Made by a program: the position numbers and the translations under genes | Part shown: piece after piece, positions 9,308 through 18,259 of the stretch | How the letters are laid out: every line of letters starts with the position of its first letter | Numbering within the stretch: position 1 is the first letter of the stretch | Notes under the pieces: model-generated | Seen by the model: the letters and a program-made list of their open reading frames with translations, nothing else | Databases searched by the model: none | What the model was told of the DNA's origin: nothing | DNA from: Acinetobacter sp. ANC 3813 | Lineage (GTDB): Bacteria; Pseudomonadota; Gammaproteobacteria; Pseudomonadales; Moraxellaceae | Assembly: GCF_002135435.1 (NCBI RefSeq) | Contig: NZ_NEGK01000015.1 | Location: 1 to 64,000 of the forward strand | Direction: 5' to 3' | Length of the DNA stretch: 64,000 bases

Positions 9308-10500
9308 TATATTTTAATTTCTACAAAATTTGCGTTATTTTCAAAAATTAAATTTAACTGTTGAATCAAATTTTCCTGATCTGACAGATTCGTTTTAATT
9401 CTTAAATAACTCATTAATACATCATCAGGATATTGTTTCAGCAATAATTCCGCTTCATGTTCACGGCCCGTCGCGCGGTACACATGCCATTTTGCAAAGC
9501 TGAATACTGGCAGCGCCGGATACTGATTTTCCCAAGTATTAATACGCTCTTCGATTAATTCATAATGAGGGTTTTGTTTCAGCAGCTGCTGCTGGAACCA
9601 CAAATAGAAGACTTCCTGACTAAACTGCACTGACAGCAAATGCACGGCCAGCTGTTCATGCTGTTCGCTCATTTCCGGCATACGCGCCAAAACCTTCAGC
9701 CACAGCACTTTAATATGAAACGTCCGCTCAAAAATTTGATCATTCAGCGCATCATAACGCTCTTTTAGCAGCTGCAGCCCATCACTGTCCGCTTGATCAA
9801 ACGCCGCTAACAGCTGCTCCAGCCACGCCTGCTTCATATTTTCATCTAAATGGCCGTACTTGGTCGAGCGCAGATACATCCAAGGGAATTGCAGGGCGAA
9901 CTGCCCCCAAAGCGCCGTTAAACGCTGATCATAGGCTGTGCTGACATTCTGCAGCCAAGGAGAAAGCTCATGCTGATTGAGAAACTCCAAATGCGTTAAA
10001 GCTTTTTCCCCATCCTGCTGCGATAAATACACTTCAATGCGCTGTATTTCTGCCAATTCAAACGCCATCGGGCTGGTATCATTCAAAGCATTCAGCGCTT
10101 GATCATATTCCGCGCGCATCCAATATAGCCGTGCATCCATTATGCCTTTTAATAAGCCTGATTCAGAAAATGCCTGCTGAATAAATGCACGCTGATCCTG
10201 CGCTGCATTTAGGGTCCAAATGACCGCCAATTGTTCATAAGGATGCAATTGATTAAAGCTGAATACATTTTCACACTTGCGCTGCTCACGGCTTAAATAG
10301 CGTTTCAAGCCTAGCCAGATCAATTGACCCGCTAAACTTAATACAGCCAATAGAATCAAAAAGAACCAAATATTGGTTTGAACCTGCCAGTCGCGCCAAT
10401 AAATATAGACATAGCCTGCGCCATAACCAAAACTTAATACACTGATTAAGGCAACGGCCAATAAACTGAAAAATAAATAAGCGAGTAAAATCTGTTTCAT
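9307..10500 (-). CDS. hemY: HemY-like heme biosynthesis-associated membrane protein
   Basis: The 397-aa protein has two N-terminal membrane helices (about residues 4-27 and 43-65), followed by a helical TPR-like domain as in the gammaproteobacterial HemY family. This is not protoporphyrinogen oxidase. Its biochemical role is unsettled; the family is tied to heme synthesis mainly by its operon. Here it is fourth in hemC-hemD-hemX-hemY, starting 6 nt after hemX. Confidence 0.82.
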   Translation of the reverse strand: MKQILLAYLFFSLLAVALISVLSFGYGAGYVYIYWRDWQVQTNIWFFLILLAVLSLAGQLIWLGLKRYLSREQRKCENVFSFNQLHPYEQLAVIWTLNAAQDQRAFIQQAFSESGLLKGIMDARLYWMRAEYDQALNALNDTSPMAFELAEIQRIEVYLSQQDGEKALTHLEFLNQHELSPWLQNVSTAYDQRLTALWGQFALQFPWMYLRSTKYGHLDENMKQAWLEQLLAAFDQADSDGLQLLKERYDALNDQIFERTFHIKVLWLKVLARMPEMSEQHEQLAVHLLSVQFSQEVFYLWFQQQLLKQNPHYELIEERINTWENQYPALPVFSFAKWHVYRATGREHEAELLLKQYPDDVLMSYLRIKTNLSDQENLIQQLNLIFENNANFVEIKI

Positions 10501-10506
10501 CTGTAT

Positions 10507-11343
10507 TTACCCAATTAAAGCGCGCGTATTTAAGCTTGGCGCAGCATGAGCGGGGATTTTCTGCAATTCATTTAAGCGCTGAATATATTGTTTTGACTTT
10601 GCATCAGGCAGCTGTTTTAGCGTTTGAATAGCGAGGGTGATTTCTTGCTGGAACGCAATATATTGACCTTTTTGCAGCAGCTGCTGCGCCAACAACAAAC
10701 GCAGCTGCGTTTCTTTTAAAATCATGCTGCGCTGCATTAATGCATTATTGGGCTGCTGCACAGATTCAATCTGAATCCAGCGCTGCCAAAATGATTTTTC
10801 TTTTTTCGGTTCAGTTTGCTGATATTGCGCTTGAATTTCACGCCCTATTTCGCGGTCCAGCACATCCAATACCGCCTTCATTTTATTTTGCTGTTCCGCT
10901 TCTGTATTCACCAGCTGAAGAATCATTTGCCGGTCTTTTTCAATCAGCTGATGCAAACTGGCTTGCAATGCTGGCGCCAAAGGATAAGCCGTCAGATTAT
11001 GATTCAACTCATTGAGCTTTTCTAAAGCCACAGCATATTGCCGCTGCTGCAATGCAAATTCCACCAAGTCCAGCTGCTGCTCTATCAGCGCTGCAGGCTG
11101 CAAAGCAGCGGATGCCGGTTCTTGTGCATCTTCTGCGGCAGGATCATGCGCTGCAGGCTGGACTTTACCCAGCTGGCGGTTTAAGGCGGCCAATTGATCA
11201 TTCAAGCTGGCATTGCGCTGCTCCAATTCATTTTGCTGTACCTGCATCGCCCCTTGGCCAGCGCTAAGCTGATACAGATCAAGTGTAATTTTGACCATCC
11301 AAAGGATAGCCAGAACAGCGACAAGAATAAGCAGTTTTTTCAT
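10507..11343 (-). CDS. hemX: HemX-like protein
   Basis: The 278-aa protein starts MKKLLILVAVLAILWMV, one membrane helix. A coiled-coil segment (about 35-60) and a mainly helical periplasmic domain follow, as in the HemX family (once annotated as uroporphyrinogen III methyltransferase, although no SAM motif is visible). The start at 11343 overlaps the hemD stop as ATGA and is preceded by AAGGAAATT. An upstream in-frame extension to 11460 lies inside hemD and is rejected. The role in heme synthesis is inferred from the operon. Confidence 0.8.
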   Translation of the reverse strand: MKKLLILVAVLAILWMVKITLDLYQLSAGQGAMQVQQNELEQRNASLNDQLAALNRQLGKVQPAAHDPAAEDAQEPASAALQPAALIEQQLDLVEFALQQRQYAVALEKLNELNHNLTAYPLAPALQASLHQLIEKDRQMILQLVNTEAEQQNKMKAVLDVLDREIGREIQAQYQQTEPKKEKSFWQRWIQIESVQQPNNALMQRSMILKETQLRLLLAQQLLQKGQYIAFQQEITLAIQTLKQLPDAKSKQYIQRLNELQKIPAHAAPSLNTRALIG

Positions 11344-12119
11344 GAATTTCCTTGCACCAGCGCAATGTGTTCTAAAATAGATTCTTTTCGCAAATCGGGC
11401 AGCTGCGAGATCGAAAAAGTAAAATGATGCCTGAGTCTGTCCTGCGCCAACAGCTGACATAAACGCTCACCCAAAACCAGAAAATGCGCACGGTTCAGCA
11501 GATCAATATGCTCAGCCATCAGCTTGCGCCAGTTAAGCCAGCTGGCCTCGCTGCTGACGAGCATACAATAGCGCTGCTGCAATTGCAGGCGTGAAATATT
11601 TTTTTCAATTATTTTAGGTGCTTGTTCAGGACATTGCCGCTGATACAGGATGAAGTTCAGCAGTTTGACACCCTTGGCCTGCAAGGAATCCATCATAAAC
11701 TGACGCCCGCCTTCACCGCGCCAAAAAGCCACGCTGGACGATTCAGGCAGCTGCTGCAGCACAGGCAAATTCAGCATGCCTTCGGAAGTTTCCACTTCAG
11801 GCACTTGGCTGTGAATGCCATACTGGAGCAACGCTTTTGCTGTAGCTTCCCCCACAGCAATCCAAGTGAGATGTGAGAGATGTTCCAGAGACAGTCCTGC
11901 CTGCGCCAGCCCCTGCATGCCATATTGCACAGCCGAAGGGCTCACGGCCACAACCACATGCGCCGAGGGCAAAGCTGCATATAAATGCGCTAGATGATCC
12001 GACCACGGCATAGGCGCCAATTCCAGCAAAGGCAAATCCAAAACTTCAATATCCTGCGCCTGCAGAAATTCAGTCAGTGGAATTGCCCGATCAGCTGGTC
12101 TGGTATTCAGAAAAAGCAT
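11340..12119 (-). CDS. hemD: Uroporphyrinogen-III synthase
   Basis: HemD closes the linear tetrapyrrole hydroxymethylbilane into uroporphyrinogen III. At 259 aa the length is normal. It starts MLFLNTRPADRA, the usual 'TRP' opening. The family is poorly conserved, but VVAVSPSAVQYGM and WIAVGEATAKAL match its substrate cleft segments. It begins 5 nt after hemC and overlaps hemX by 4 nt, so it sits in a tight operon. Confidence 0.9.
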   Translation of the reverse strand: MLFLNTRPADRAIPLTEFLQAQDIEVLDLPLLELAPMPWSDHLAHLYAALPSAHVVVAVSPSAVQYGMQGLAQAGLSLEHLSHLTWIAVGEATAKALLQYGIHSQVPEVETSEGMLNLPVLQQLPESSSVAFWRGEGGRQFMMDSLQAKGVKLLNFILYQRQCPEQAPKIIEKNISRLQLQQRYCMLVSSEASWLNWRKLMAEHIDLLNRAHFLVLGERLCQLLAQDRLRHHFTFSISQLPDLRKESILEHIALVQGNS

Positions 12120-12124
12120 AAAAC

Positions 12125-13042
12125 TTAATACAGCGCTTTCAGCAGCTCGCCCGCACCTTGCGCAAGCAGGTCTTTTGCTAGCGCAACCCCGAGTTGCTCT
12201 GCGTCCGCAGCTGCGCCGGTTTGCACCGCTTGCAGCAAAGTTGCGCCATCAACACTCCCCACACGGCCTTCCAAATAAATTTGGCCCTGCTGTAGAGTTG
12301 CATAACCTGCGATCGGCACTTGGCAGCCGCCTTCCAAATAAGCATTGAACGCGCGCTCTGCACGCACACAGAAATTAGTCTCGGCATGCATCAGCGGCAT
12401 AATCAGCTCTAAAACAGCCTGATCTGCTTCACGGCATTCTAGACCTAAAGCGCCCTGACCAACTGCAGGCAAGCTTGCTTCTGGCGCCAAAGTATGGCGG
12501 ATACGCTCTGCCAAGCCTAAACGTTTAAGGCCTGCGCTGGCTAAAATAATCGCATCATAATTGCCCGCATCGAGCTTAGATAAACGCGTGCCGACATTGC
12601 CGCGCAGATCAATGATCTCTAGATCCGGACGCTGTTTTAAAATTTGGCATTTACGGCGCAGGCTGGAGGTGCCCACTTTGGCGCCTTGAGGCAGATCATC
12701 AAAATGCGCATAGGTATTTGATACAAAAGCATCCAAAGGATCTTCGCGTTCGCAGATTACCGCTAAAGTGAGTCCTTCAGGCAAAGCCATCGGCACATCT
12801 TTCATGGAATGCACGGCCAAATCGGCACGGCCATCCAGCAAAGCCGCTTCCAGCTCTTTCACAAATAGGCCCTTGCCGCCAATTTTAGCCAACGGCGTAT
12901 CCAAAATTTTGTCGCCCTGAGTGACAAATGTCACCAACTCCACCGTCAAGCCTGCATGCAGCGCTTCTAAACGGGCTTTAATATGCTCTGCCTGCCATAA
13001 TGCAAGAGGGCTTTGACGAGTTGCAATTTTCAGGGTCTTCAT
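12125..13042 (-). CDS. hemC: Porphobilinogen deaminase (hydroxymethylbilane synthase)
   Basis: HemC polymerises four porphobilinogens. The 305-aa protein starts [17 protein letters not shown] and has the [13 protein letters not shown] motif (Arg residues contacting substrate). [11 protein letters not shown] carries the cysteine that anchors the dipyrromethane cofactor. It is the first gene of hemC-hemD-hemX-hemY and lies 109 nt after algR, the same neighbourhood as in Pseudomonas. Confidence 0.96.
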   Translation of the reverse strand: MKTLKIATRQSPLALWQAEHIKARLEALHAGLTVELVTFVTQGDKILDTPLAKIGGKGLFVKELEAALLDGRADLAVHSMKDVPMALPEGLTLAVICEREDPLDAFVSNTYAHFDDLPQGAKVGTSSLRRKCQILKQRPDLEIIDLRGNVGTRLSKLDAGNYDAIILASAGLKRLGLAERIRHTLAPEASLPAVGQGALGLECREADQAVLELIMPLMHAETNFCVRAERAFNAYLEGGCQVPIAGYATLQQGQIYLEGRVGSVDGATLLQAVQTGAAADAEQLGVALAKDLLAQGAGELLKALY

Positions 13043-13151
13043 AAATTTTAAACAGCTGTAAGAATAAACATTATTCTAAACTTATCTTGCTCATATGAAA
13101 ATGCAAGTAAATTTACTAAAGATGACAACGCTTATTCTGCTGCAGGCGGCT

Positions 13152-13892
13152 TTACAGCTTGTGAATCCGTTCACGCAAATTTGGCAAATGCCTGCGGCTG
13201 ACCGCCAAGCGTTCTTCCAATTCACGGCAGCGGACTTGGTACTGGCCAGAGCTGACCACTTCCAGCCCATCCAGATAATGCACTGAAACCAGCGCATTGC
13301 GGTGAATGCGGATAAACTGATCGCCAAACTCTGTTTCTAAATCCTTTAGCGTCTCATCAATTAAAACACTGCCATTTTTATGGCGCACAGTCACGTATTT
13401 TTGATCCGCCAGAAAATAATAGACATTTTCCAGAGGCACCAATTCTACGCCGCGATAGGTCTTGGCCGCGATTTGATGGCGGCTGATTTTAAGTTCTTCC
13501 ATAATTTCTTTTTGTTTTATGCTGCTCATTTGAGCTTGGGTTAATTTTGTTAAATGATCTAAAACCTGCTGCAGTTCCTGCTGCATCACGGGTTTGAGCA
13601 AATATCCTTCTGCGTTTGATTTAAATGCATCCAATGCATGATGATCATAAGCGGTACAAAATATAATCGCGGGCATTGGCTCAAGCTGACGTAAATACTG
13701 AGCGCAAACCAAACCGTCCATTTCCGGCATTTGAATATCTAATAATACGACATCTGGTTCAAGACTTTTAGCCAGCTCAAGTGCCTGCTGCCCATGCGCC
13801 GCTGTTCCCGCCACATAGTGCCCCAATTGAGTAACTAAGCGTGACAACCGCTCTAATGCTAGAGGCTCATCATCACAAATCAGGATGTCCAT
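13152..13892 (-). CDS. algR: LytTR response regulator, AlgR type
   Basis: The 246-aa protein has a receiver domain (residues 1-120). It has the acidic pair DD at 7-8, a phosphorylatable Asp in VVLLDIQMPEMDG, and a conserved Lys near KPVMQ. A LytTR DNA-binding domain follows (about 140-242, with FIRIHRNALVSVHYL). GGAGGAG precedes the ATG. It lies 56 nt downstream of a matching sensor kinase gene and upstream of hemC, the AlgZ/AlgR-hemC arrangement of pseudomonads. In those bacteria the pair controls type IV pili and surface behaviour; its targets here are unknown. Confidence 0.88.
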   Translation of the reverse strand: MDILICDDEPLALERLSRLVTQLGHYVAGTAAHGQQALELAKSLEPDVVLLDIQMPEMDGLVCAQYLRQLEPMPAIIFCTAYDHHALDAFKSNAEGYLLKPVMQQELQQVLDHLTKLTQAQMSSIKQKEIMEELKISRHQIAAKTYRGVELVPLENVYYFLADQKYVTVRHKNGSVLIDETLKDLETEFGDQFIRIHRNALVSVHYLDGLEVVSSGQYQVRCRELEERLAVSRRHLPNLRERIHKL

Positions 13893-13948
13893 TTCTCCTC
13901 CTTAACGCAGTAACCATCATTTTTTTTATAGGATCACTGTGCTGTTTT

Positions 13949-14986
13949 TTACTTATATCGATATTGCACTACAGTGGTAAACATTCCCTCTCCTGCAAAG
14001 CTTTGAAATGACGCAGATGAGCCATAATACGCTTTCAGCCGCTGCTGCACATTTTCAACTGCAATACCATGTCCTTGACGTAATGTTATTTTATCCTGAT
14101 TGTAAGGGTTAGTAATGACTATATTGACTTGATTTTGCAATATTTCAATCAATATGCTTATCGTACTCTTTGTTAGAATTTTTTCAACTCCATGAAAAAT
14201 ACTATTTTCCACCAAGGGTTGTAAAGTTAGCAGCGGAATTTGTACGCGCGAGTACAATTCCGGATTGACCAATTTCCATTCCACCTGCAGGCGCTCCCCC
14301 AGCCGAATCTGCTCAATGGCCAGATAACGTTTGCTCAGTTCAATTTCTTCCTGCAGGCTCACCAATTTCAATTCCTGAAAACTGGCGCGAAACAGGCGCG
14401 ATAAATTCAGCAGCATCTCTTCGGCTTTATGAGGATCAATACTGATTAAACTGATCGCGCTATTTAGGCTGTTAAATAAAAAATGCGGATGAATGCGTGC
14501 CTGCATGGCTTGAATCCGCGCATTCAGTTCACTGGTCTGCTGCAGGTTCCATTGTTCGCGCATATATAAATAGCGGAAGCAAAATGCGCCCAATAAAACG
14601 CCAAAGCTGAGATTCATGCCCGAATGATGAAATACCTCATGGGCAGTTAAGCCAGAAAAACTGAGCTGTTGCCCAAAATACAGCAGGACATTCATGCTCA
14701 GCGTTGTAAACAGCACAATCACCTGCAGCAGCAGAAAGCCCAGCAGCAGGGTGAATTTCAAATTTAAAGGTGATAGGCGCTGGTCAAAATATTCCACAAT
14801 GGCAGCAAAAGACAGCAGCACCCAATTGATGAATAAAATAAATTGCATTAAGCTGCCAAAACTTAAATTTGACCATGACTGCGCTTGCGCCAAAGCCAGC
14901 ACCAGCGCCAAAATGTTGCCCGCTATAAACAATTCGGACAGATATTGCCAGCGGTCAAACCTGCTGAAAATCAACGAAACGCCCAT
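13949..14986 (-). CDS. algZ: Sensor histidine kinase, AlgZ/FimS type
   Basis: The 345-aa membrane kinase has about four hydrophobic helices in residues 20-150. The His_kinase domain carries ARIHPHFLFNSLNSAISLI, where the second His is the phosphoacceptor position of the LytS/AlgZ class. The C-terminal ATP-binding domain has PLVENSIFHGVEK (N-box) and GHGIAVENVQQRL (G-box). GAGGACAA precedes the ATG. It is the likely partner of the downstream LytTR regulator and is divergent from argH. Confidence 0.87.
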   Translation of the reverse strand: MGVSLIFSRFDRWQYLSELFIAGNILALVLALAQAQSWSNLSFGSLMQFILFINWVLLSFAAIVEYFDQRLSPLNLKFTLLLGFLLLQVIVLFTTLSMNVLLYFGQQLSFSGLTAHEVFHHSGMNLSFGVLLGAFCFRYLYMREQWNLQQTSELNARIQAMQARIHPHFLFNSLNSAISLISIDPHKAEEMLLNLSRLFRASFQELKLVSLQEEIELSKRYLAIEQIRLGERLQVEWKLVNPELYSRVQIPLLTLQPLVENSIFHGVEKILTKSTISILIEILQNQVNIVITNPYNQDKITLRQGHGIAVENVQQRLKAYYGSSASFQSFAGEGMFTTVVQYRYK

Positions 14987-15091
14987 TTGTCCTCACTGTA
15001 AAAAAGATTGATGAACTTGCACTTCGGCAACTGGGTCCGAATTTGCTATACTCTTGTCCAGTTCTACTGCTTTTTATCCTATTGAGCCGAC

Positions 15092-16522
15092 ATGACCACA
15101 TCATCTAATTCCTCAAATCCGTCACAAGCCCAAACTTCGGGTATGTGGGGCGGCCGTTTCTCTGAAGCAACTGACGCCTTTGTTGCTGAATTTACAGCAT
15201 CTGTGCAATTTGACCAACGCTTTTATAAACAAGATATTGCAGGTTCAATTGCGCATGCAACCATGCTTGCTAAAGTGGGCGTTTTAACCGAGCAGGAACG
15301 TGATGACATCGTTAACGGCTTAAATACAATTAAAGCTGAAATTGAAGCGGGCAATTTTGAATGGCGCATCGATTTAGAAGATGTGCATATGAATATTGAG
15401 TCTCGCCTGACTCAGCGCATTGGCATTGCAGGCAAAAAATTGCACACTGGACGCAGCCGCAATGACCAAGTGGCTACAGACATCCGTCTTTATGTACGTG
15501 ATGAAATTGATGCAATTTTAGCGTTATTGCAAAAATTGCAAAAAGGCATCTTGGGCTTAGCCGCGAAAAACACCAATACCATTATGCCGGGCTTCACACA
15601 CCTGCAGACTGCACAGCCTGTGACTTTTGGCCACCATTTAATGGCCTGGTTTGAAATGCTGGTGCGTGATTCTGAACGCCTGATTGACTGCCGCAAGCGT
15701 ACAAACCGCATGCCTTTAGGTTCAGCCGCTTTAGCGGGCACAACCTACCCGATTGACCGTGCATATACTGCAGAGCTGCTCGGTTTTGAAGCTGTTGCTG
15801 AAAACTCACTGGATGCAGTTTCTGACCGCGATTTCGGCATCGAATTCAATGCTGCAGCATCTCTCATTATGATGCACTTGTCGCGCATGTCAGAAGAAAT
15901 GATTCTATGGACTTCTGCACAATTTAAATTTGTGAATATTCCTGACCGTTTCTGCACTGGCTCTTCAATTATGCCGCAAAAGAAAAACCCGGATGTTCCT
16001 GAGTTGATTCGCGGTAAAACAGGCCGTGTATATGGCGACTTGATGAGCTTGCTGACATTGATGAAAGGCCAGCCATTGGCTTATAACAAAGACAACCAAG
16101 AAGACAAAGAGCCGCTGTTTGATGCAATCGATACCGTGCGCGGTTCATTGATGGCTTTTGCAGACATGATTCCAGCATTGGTTCCAAACATTGAAATCAT
16201 GCGTGAAGCAGCGCTGCGCGGCTTCTCAACAGCAACTGACCTTGCAGACTATCTGGTAAAAAATGGCGTGGCATTCCGTGATGCGCATGAGATTGTCGGT
16301 AAAGCTGTTGCGCTTGGCGTGCAAGAATCTAAAGATTTATCTGAACTGACGCTGGAACAGCTGCAGCAGTTCTCTGACCTGATTCAAGCCGATGTCTTTG
16401 AAAAAGCGTTGACGCTTGAAGCCTCTGTAAATGCCCGCAACCACATTGGCGGCACTGCGCCAGCACAAGTGGAAGCAGCGATTGAACGCGCGCACGCACG
16501 TTTGGAAAAACTCTACGCTTAA
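15092..16522 (+). CDS. argH: Argininosuccinate lyase
   Basis: ArgH splits argininosuccinate into arginine and fumarate, the last step of arginine synthesis. The 476-aa protein has GGRFSEATD at the N-terminus, [12 protein letters not shown], the catalytic His region [16 protein letters not shown], and the fumarase-superfamily signature [19 protein letters not shown] hexamer at 15047-15052 is a plausible -10. It is divergent from algZ and 12 nt upstream of yggX. A short Ser/Gln-rich N-terminal extension precedes the core. Confidence 0.97.
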   Translation: MTTSSNSSNPSQAQTSGMWGGRFSEATDAFVAEFTASVQFDQRFYKQDIAGSIAHATMLAKVGVLTEQERDDIVNGLNTIKAEIEAGNFEWRIDLEDVHMNIESRLTQRIGIAGKKLHTGRSRNDQVATDIRLYVRDEIDAILALLQKLQKGILGLAAKNTNTIMPGFTHLQTAQPVTFGHHLMAWFEMLVRDSERLIDCRKRTNRMPLGSAALAGTTYPIDRAYTAELLGFEAVAENSLDAVSDRDFGIEFNAAASLIMMHLSRMSEEMILWTSAQFKFVNIPDRFCTGSSIMPQKKNPDVPELIRGKTGRVYGDLMSLLTLMKGQPLAYNKDNQEDKEPLFDAIDTVRGSLMAFADMIPALVPNIEIMREAALRGFSTATDLADYLVKNGVAFRDAHEIVGKAVALGVQESKDLSELTLEQLQQFSDLIQADVFEKALTLEASVNARNHIGGTAPAQVEAAIERAHARLEKLYA

Positions 16523-16534
16523 AGGATTGATACC

Positions 16535-16804
16535 ATGACTCGACAAGTATTTTGCCGTAAGTATCAAAAAGAGATGGACGGTCTAGATTTCGCACCTTTC
16601 CCAGGTGCTAAAGGCCAGGAAATGTTTGAAACCGTGTCTAAAGAAGCTTGGCAAGCTTGGTTAAAGCATCAGACCACGCTGATCAATGAAAAGCGCCTCA
16701 ATGTGTTTGAACCAGAAGCCAAAAAGTTTTTGGAAGAGCAGCGTGAAAAATTCCTCAGCAATGACGAATCTTTAGAAAAAGCGGAAGGCCTAACGCCTGA
16801 GTAA
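16535..16804 (+). CDS. yggX: Probable Fe(2+)-trafficking protein YggX
   Basis: The 89-aa cytosolic protein starts [19 protein letters not shown], with the single conserved Cys7 and the PFPGAKGQE motif of the YggX family. That family supports Fe-S cluster integrity and oxidant resistance. AGGA precedes the ATG. It lies 12 nt after argH and is probably co-transcribed. A perfect 14-bp inverted repeat overlaps its stop codon. Confidence 0.94.
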   Translation: MTRQVFCRKYQKEMDGLDFAPFPGAKGQEMFETVSKEAWQAWLKHQTTLINEKRLNVFEPEAKKFLEEQREKFLSNDESLEKAEGLTPE

Positions 16805-16831
16805 TTTTTAGAGCGTTGCTCTAAAAATTAC
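16801..16831. repeat. Perfect 14-bp inverted repeat over the yggX stop
   Basis: GTAATTTTTAGAGC and its exact reverse complement are separated by only GTT. The left arm includes the yggX stop codon TAA. No T-run follows, so it is not a normal terminator. It could act as an mRNA-end hairpin together with the real terminator at 16868. Confidence 0.7.
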
Positions 16832-16867
16832 TCAAGACAAGCGAAGCGCGTAGTTTCAAATGTCATG

Positions 16868-16893
16868 AAGGAGTCCAAAGGGGCTCCTTTTTT
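16868..16893 (+). terminator. Terminator after argH-yggX
   Basis: The stem AAGGAGTCC/GGGCTCCTT (one T-G pair) is followed by TTTTTT on the plus strand. Confidence 0.8.
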
Positions 16894-17003
16894 CATGCTC
16901 CGCCACGCCGCAAGACGAGAAGCTATACTTCGAGTGGAAAAAATAAGTCACAGCCTTATTTTTCTGCAAGACAAATACCGAAGGTATGCGTAGGTTTTAA
17001 TAC

Positions 17004-17035
17004 AAAAAAATCTCCCATTTGTGGGGGATTTTTTT
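17004..17035. terminator. Bidirectional terminator-like hairpin
   Basis: The hairpin AAAAAAATCTCCCA ttg TGGGGGATTTTTTT lies between units 3 and 4 of the hairpin array. It has T-runs in both directions. No gene is visible immediately upstream, so it may end readthrough or an unannotated RNA. Confidence 0.65.
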
Positions 17036-17362
17036 ATGCACGGCCTTATTTTTCTTCTAGACAAGCAGCTCTGCTGCACGCAGGCAGACTGCTAAAATTG
17101 AGTGACACAAAAAACACTGCTGTGAGCAAGATGCTTATTTTCCCAGACTCAGGACACCTATCCATTGCATGCAGTTTCAGCCTTCAACACAGGCTGATAT
17201 CCTGCTTTTTATTCATAAAAAACTCTTTTTCAGCGGACTCTTAGACTAAAGAGAACTGCCTTATTTGTATCAAATTAATGAACTGTAATTGTGTGATACA
17301 TTTCTCAATAAATTGCAGCATTACACTACAAGAACCTACATGAATTAAATTTTCAGTTTTCC

Positions 17363-17459
17363 TATAATAATTTCCAAGGAGATGGCAACATCTCTAGAAT
17401 AATAGTGATGAATCCCCGATTTTCTTCCCAGATTTCCCCCAAAATCTGGGAATTTTTTT
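17363..17459 (+). ncRNA. Candidate small RNA upstream of the pgsA 3' end
   Basis: A TATAAT hexamer (17363-17368) is followed about 11 nt later by a hairpin with a GCAA (GNRA) loop: GAGATG/CATCTC at 17379-17394. About 30 nt on there is a perfect 11-bp terminator stem (17425-17452) with a T7 tail. This would give an RNA of about 85 nt. The -35 region is poor and no homologue is recognised, so this is a prediction. Confidence 0.4.
17425..17459 (+). terminator. Strong Rho-independent terminator
   Basis: TTCCCAGATTT and its perfect complement enclose a CCCCCA loop and are followed by seven Ts. It would end the candidate small RNA. Confidence 0.8.
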
Positions 17460-17516
17460 GTCCGCATCTTTCATATAAAACGCATATTCAAACGTCCATC
17501 AACAGATATAGCGCAA

Positions 17517-17549
17517 TAAAAAAGCCCCTTCTGAAAAGGAGCTTTTTTA
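17517..17549. terminator. Terminator after pgsA (bidirectional)
   Basis: The stem AAAAAAGCCCCTT/AAGGAGCTTTTTT has one C/A mismatch. It is T-rich in both directions and lies just past the pgsA stop. Confidence 0.75.
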
Positions 17550-17564
17550 TTGCTGGACACAGAT

Positions 17565-18152
17565 TTAAGGCTGTTTCAAATAAGGCCATGCCGCTTTTAA
17601 ATAAATAAACATCGACCACAGCGTCAAGATGACGGCAGTATAAAGCAGTGCATAAGCCAGCATTTCCAAAGGCTGCCAATTCAGTAAAAATACAGAAATC
17701 GCAATCATTTGAAAGGCTGTTTTATATTTGCCTACAGTAGATACCGCCACACTGGTGCGGGCGCCGAGTTCGGCCATCCATTCGCGCAGCGCGGATACAG
17801 TAATTTCACGTGAAATAATCACAATGGCAGCAAAGGCCATAGAAATGGTTGGCTGCCATTGCACCAGCACAATTAATGCTGTCGCCACCATCAGTTTGTC
17901 GGCCACAGGGTCTAAAAAACGCCCAAATGCCGAAGTCTGATTTAAAGTGCGCGCCAAATAGCCGTCAAACCAATCTGTGACAGCCGCAACGACAAAAATT
18001 CCTGTCAGTAAAATATGCCTGCTCATACTGGCATTATGGCCTTCCACACCCATAACCGGCGGCCAATAGGCCACAAGTAGAAATACAGGAATTAAAGCGA
18101 TACGCGCTAAAGTTAGAATGTTAGGAATATTCAGGATTCGACCTGCAGTCAT
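17565..18152 (-). CDS. pgsA: CDP-diacylglycerol-glycerol-3-phosphate 3-phosphatidyltransferase
   Basis: PgsA makes phosphatidylglycerol phosphate in the inner membrane. The family motif D-G-x2-A-R-x8-G-x3-D-x3-D is visible as DWFDGYLARTLNQTSAFGRFLDPVADK. About four to five helices surround it, and IPNILTLARIALIPV forms the N-terminal helix. I use MTAGRIL at 18152 (195 aa). An in-frame reading continues to 18197, and a TTG preceded by AAGGGG a few codons upstream is also possible. Confidence 0.92.
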   Translation of the reverse strand: MTAGRILNIPNILTLARIALIPVFLLVAYWPPVMGVEGHNASMSRHILLTGIFVVAAVTDWFDGYLARTLNQTSAFGRFLDPVADKLMVATALIVLVQWQPTISMAFAAIVIISREITVSALREWMAELGARTSVAVSTVGKYKTAFQMIAISVFLLNWQPLEMLAYALLYTAVILTLWSMFIYLKAAWPYLKQP

Positions 18153-18259
18153 AGACACCGCCAATGTTTCCCCTTTATGCACGATGCAAATGCACAATTT
18201 ATGGAGGATTTACCCTTCGTTAATTCAGTTCACTTTATACGAAATGCCCCAAAGTGTCA

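Larger units (their letters stand above)
16833..17084. repeat. Array of four variable hairpins with conserved flanks
   Basis: Four units share the frame CAAGACAA, stem-loop-stem, GCGTAGG. Unit 1 (16833-16853) has stem GC/GC, loop gaa. Unit 2 (16911-16937) has GAAG/CTTC, loop ctata and diverged flanks. Unit 3 (16967-16994) has ATACC/GGTAT, loop gaa. Unit 4 (17057-17084) has GCAGC/GCTGC, loop tct. Units 3 and 4 are also preceded by the same 18-bp GCCTTATTTTTCT tract. Stems differ in sequence but stay paired. Two ordinary terminators lie between the units. No protein-coding gene is supported in 16805-17564. Confidence 0.65.

Noticed and set aside
11344-11460. N-terminal extension of HemX
   Set aside because: It lies inside hemD, and the ATGA overlap with AAGGAAATT supports the shorter start.
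17405-17608. 67-aa ORF between yggX and pgsA
   Set aside because: It crosses two terminators and the pgsA 3' end; the region looks non-coding.
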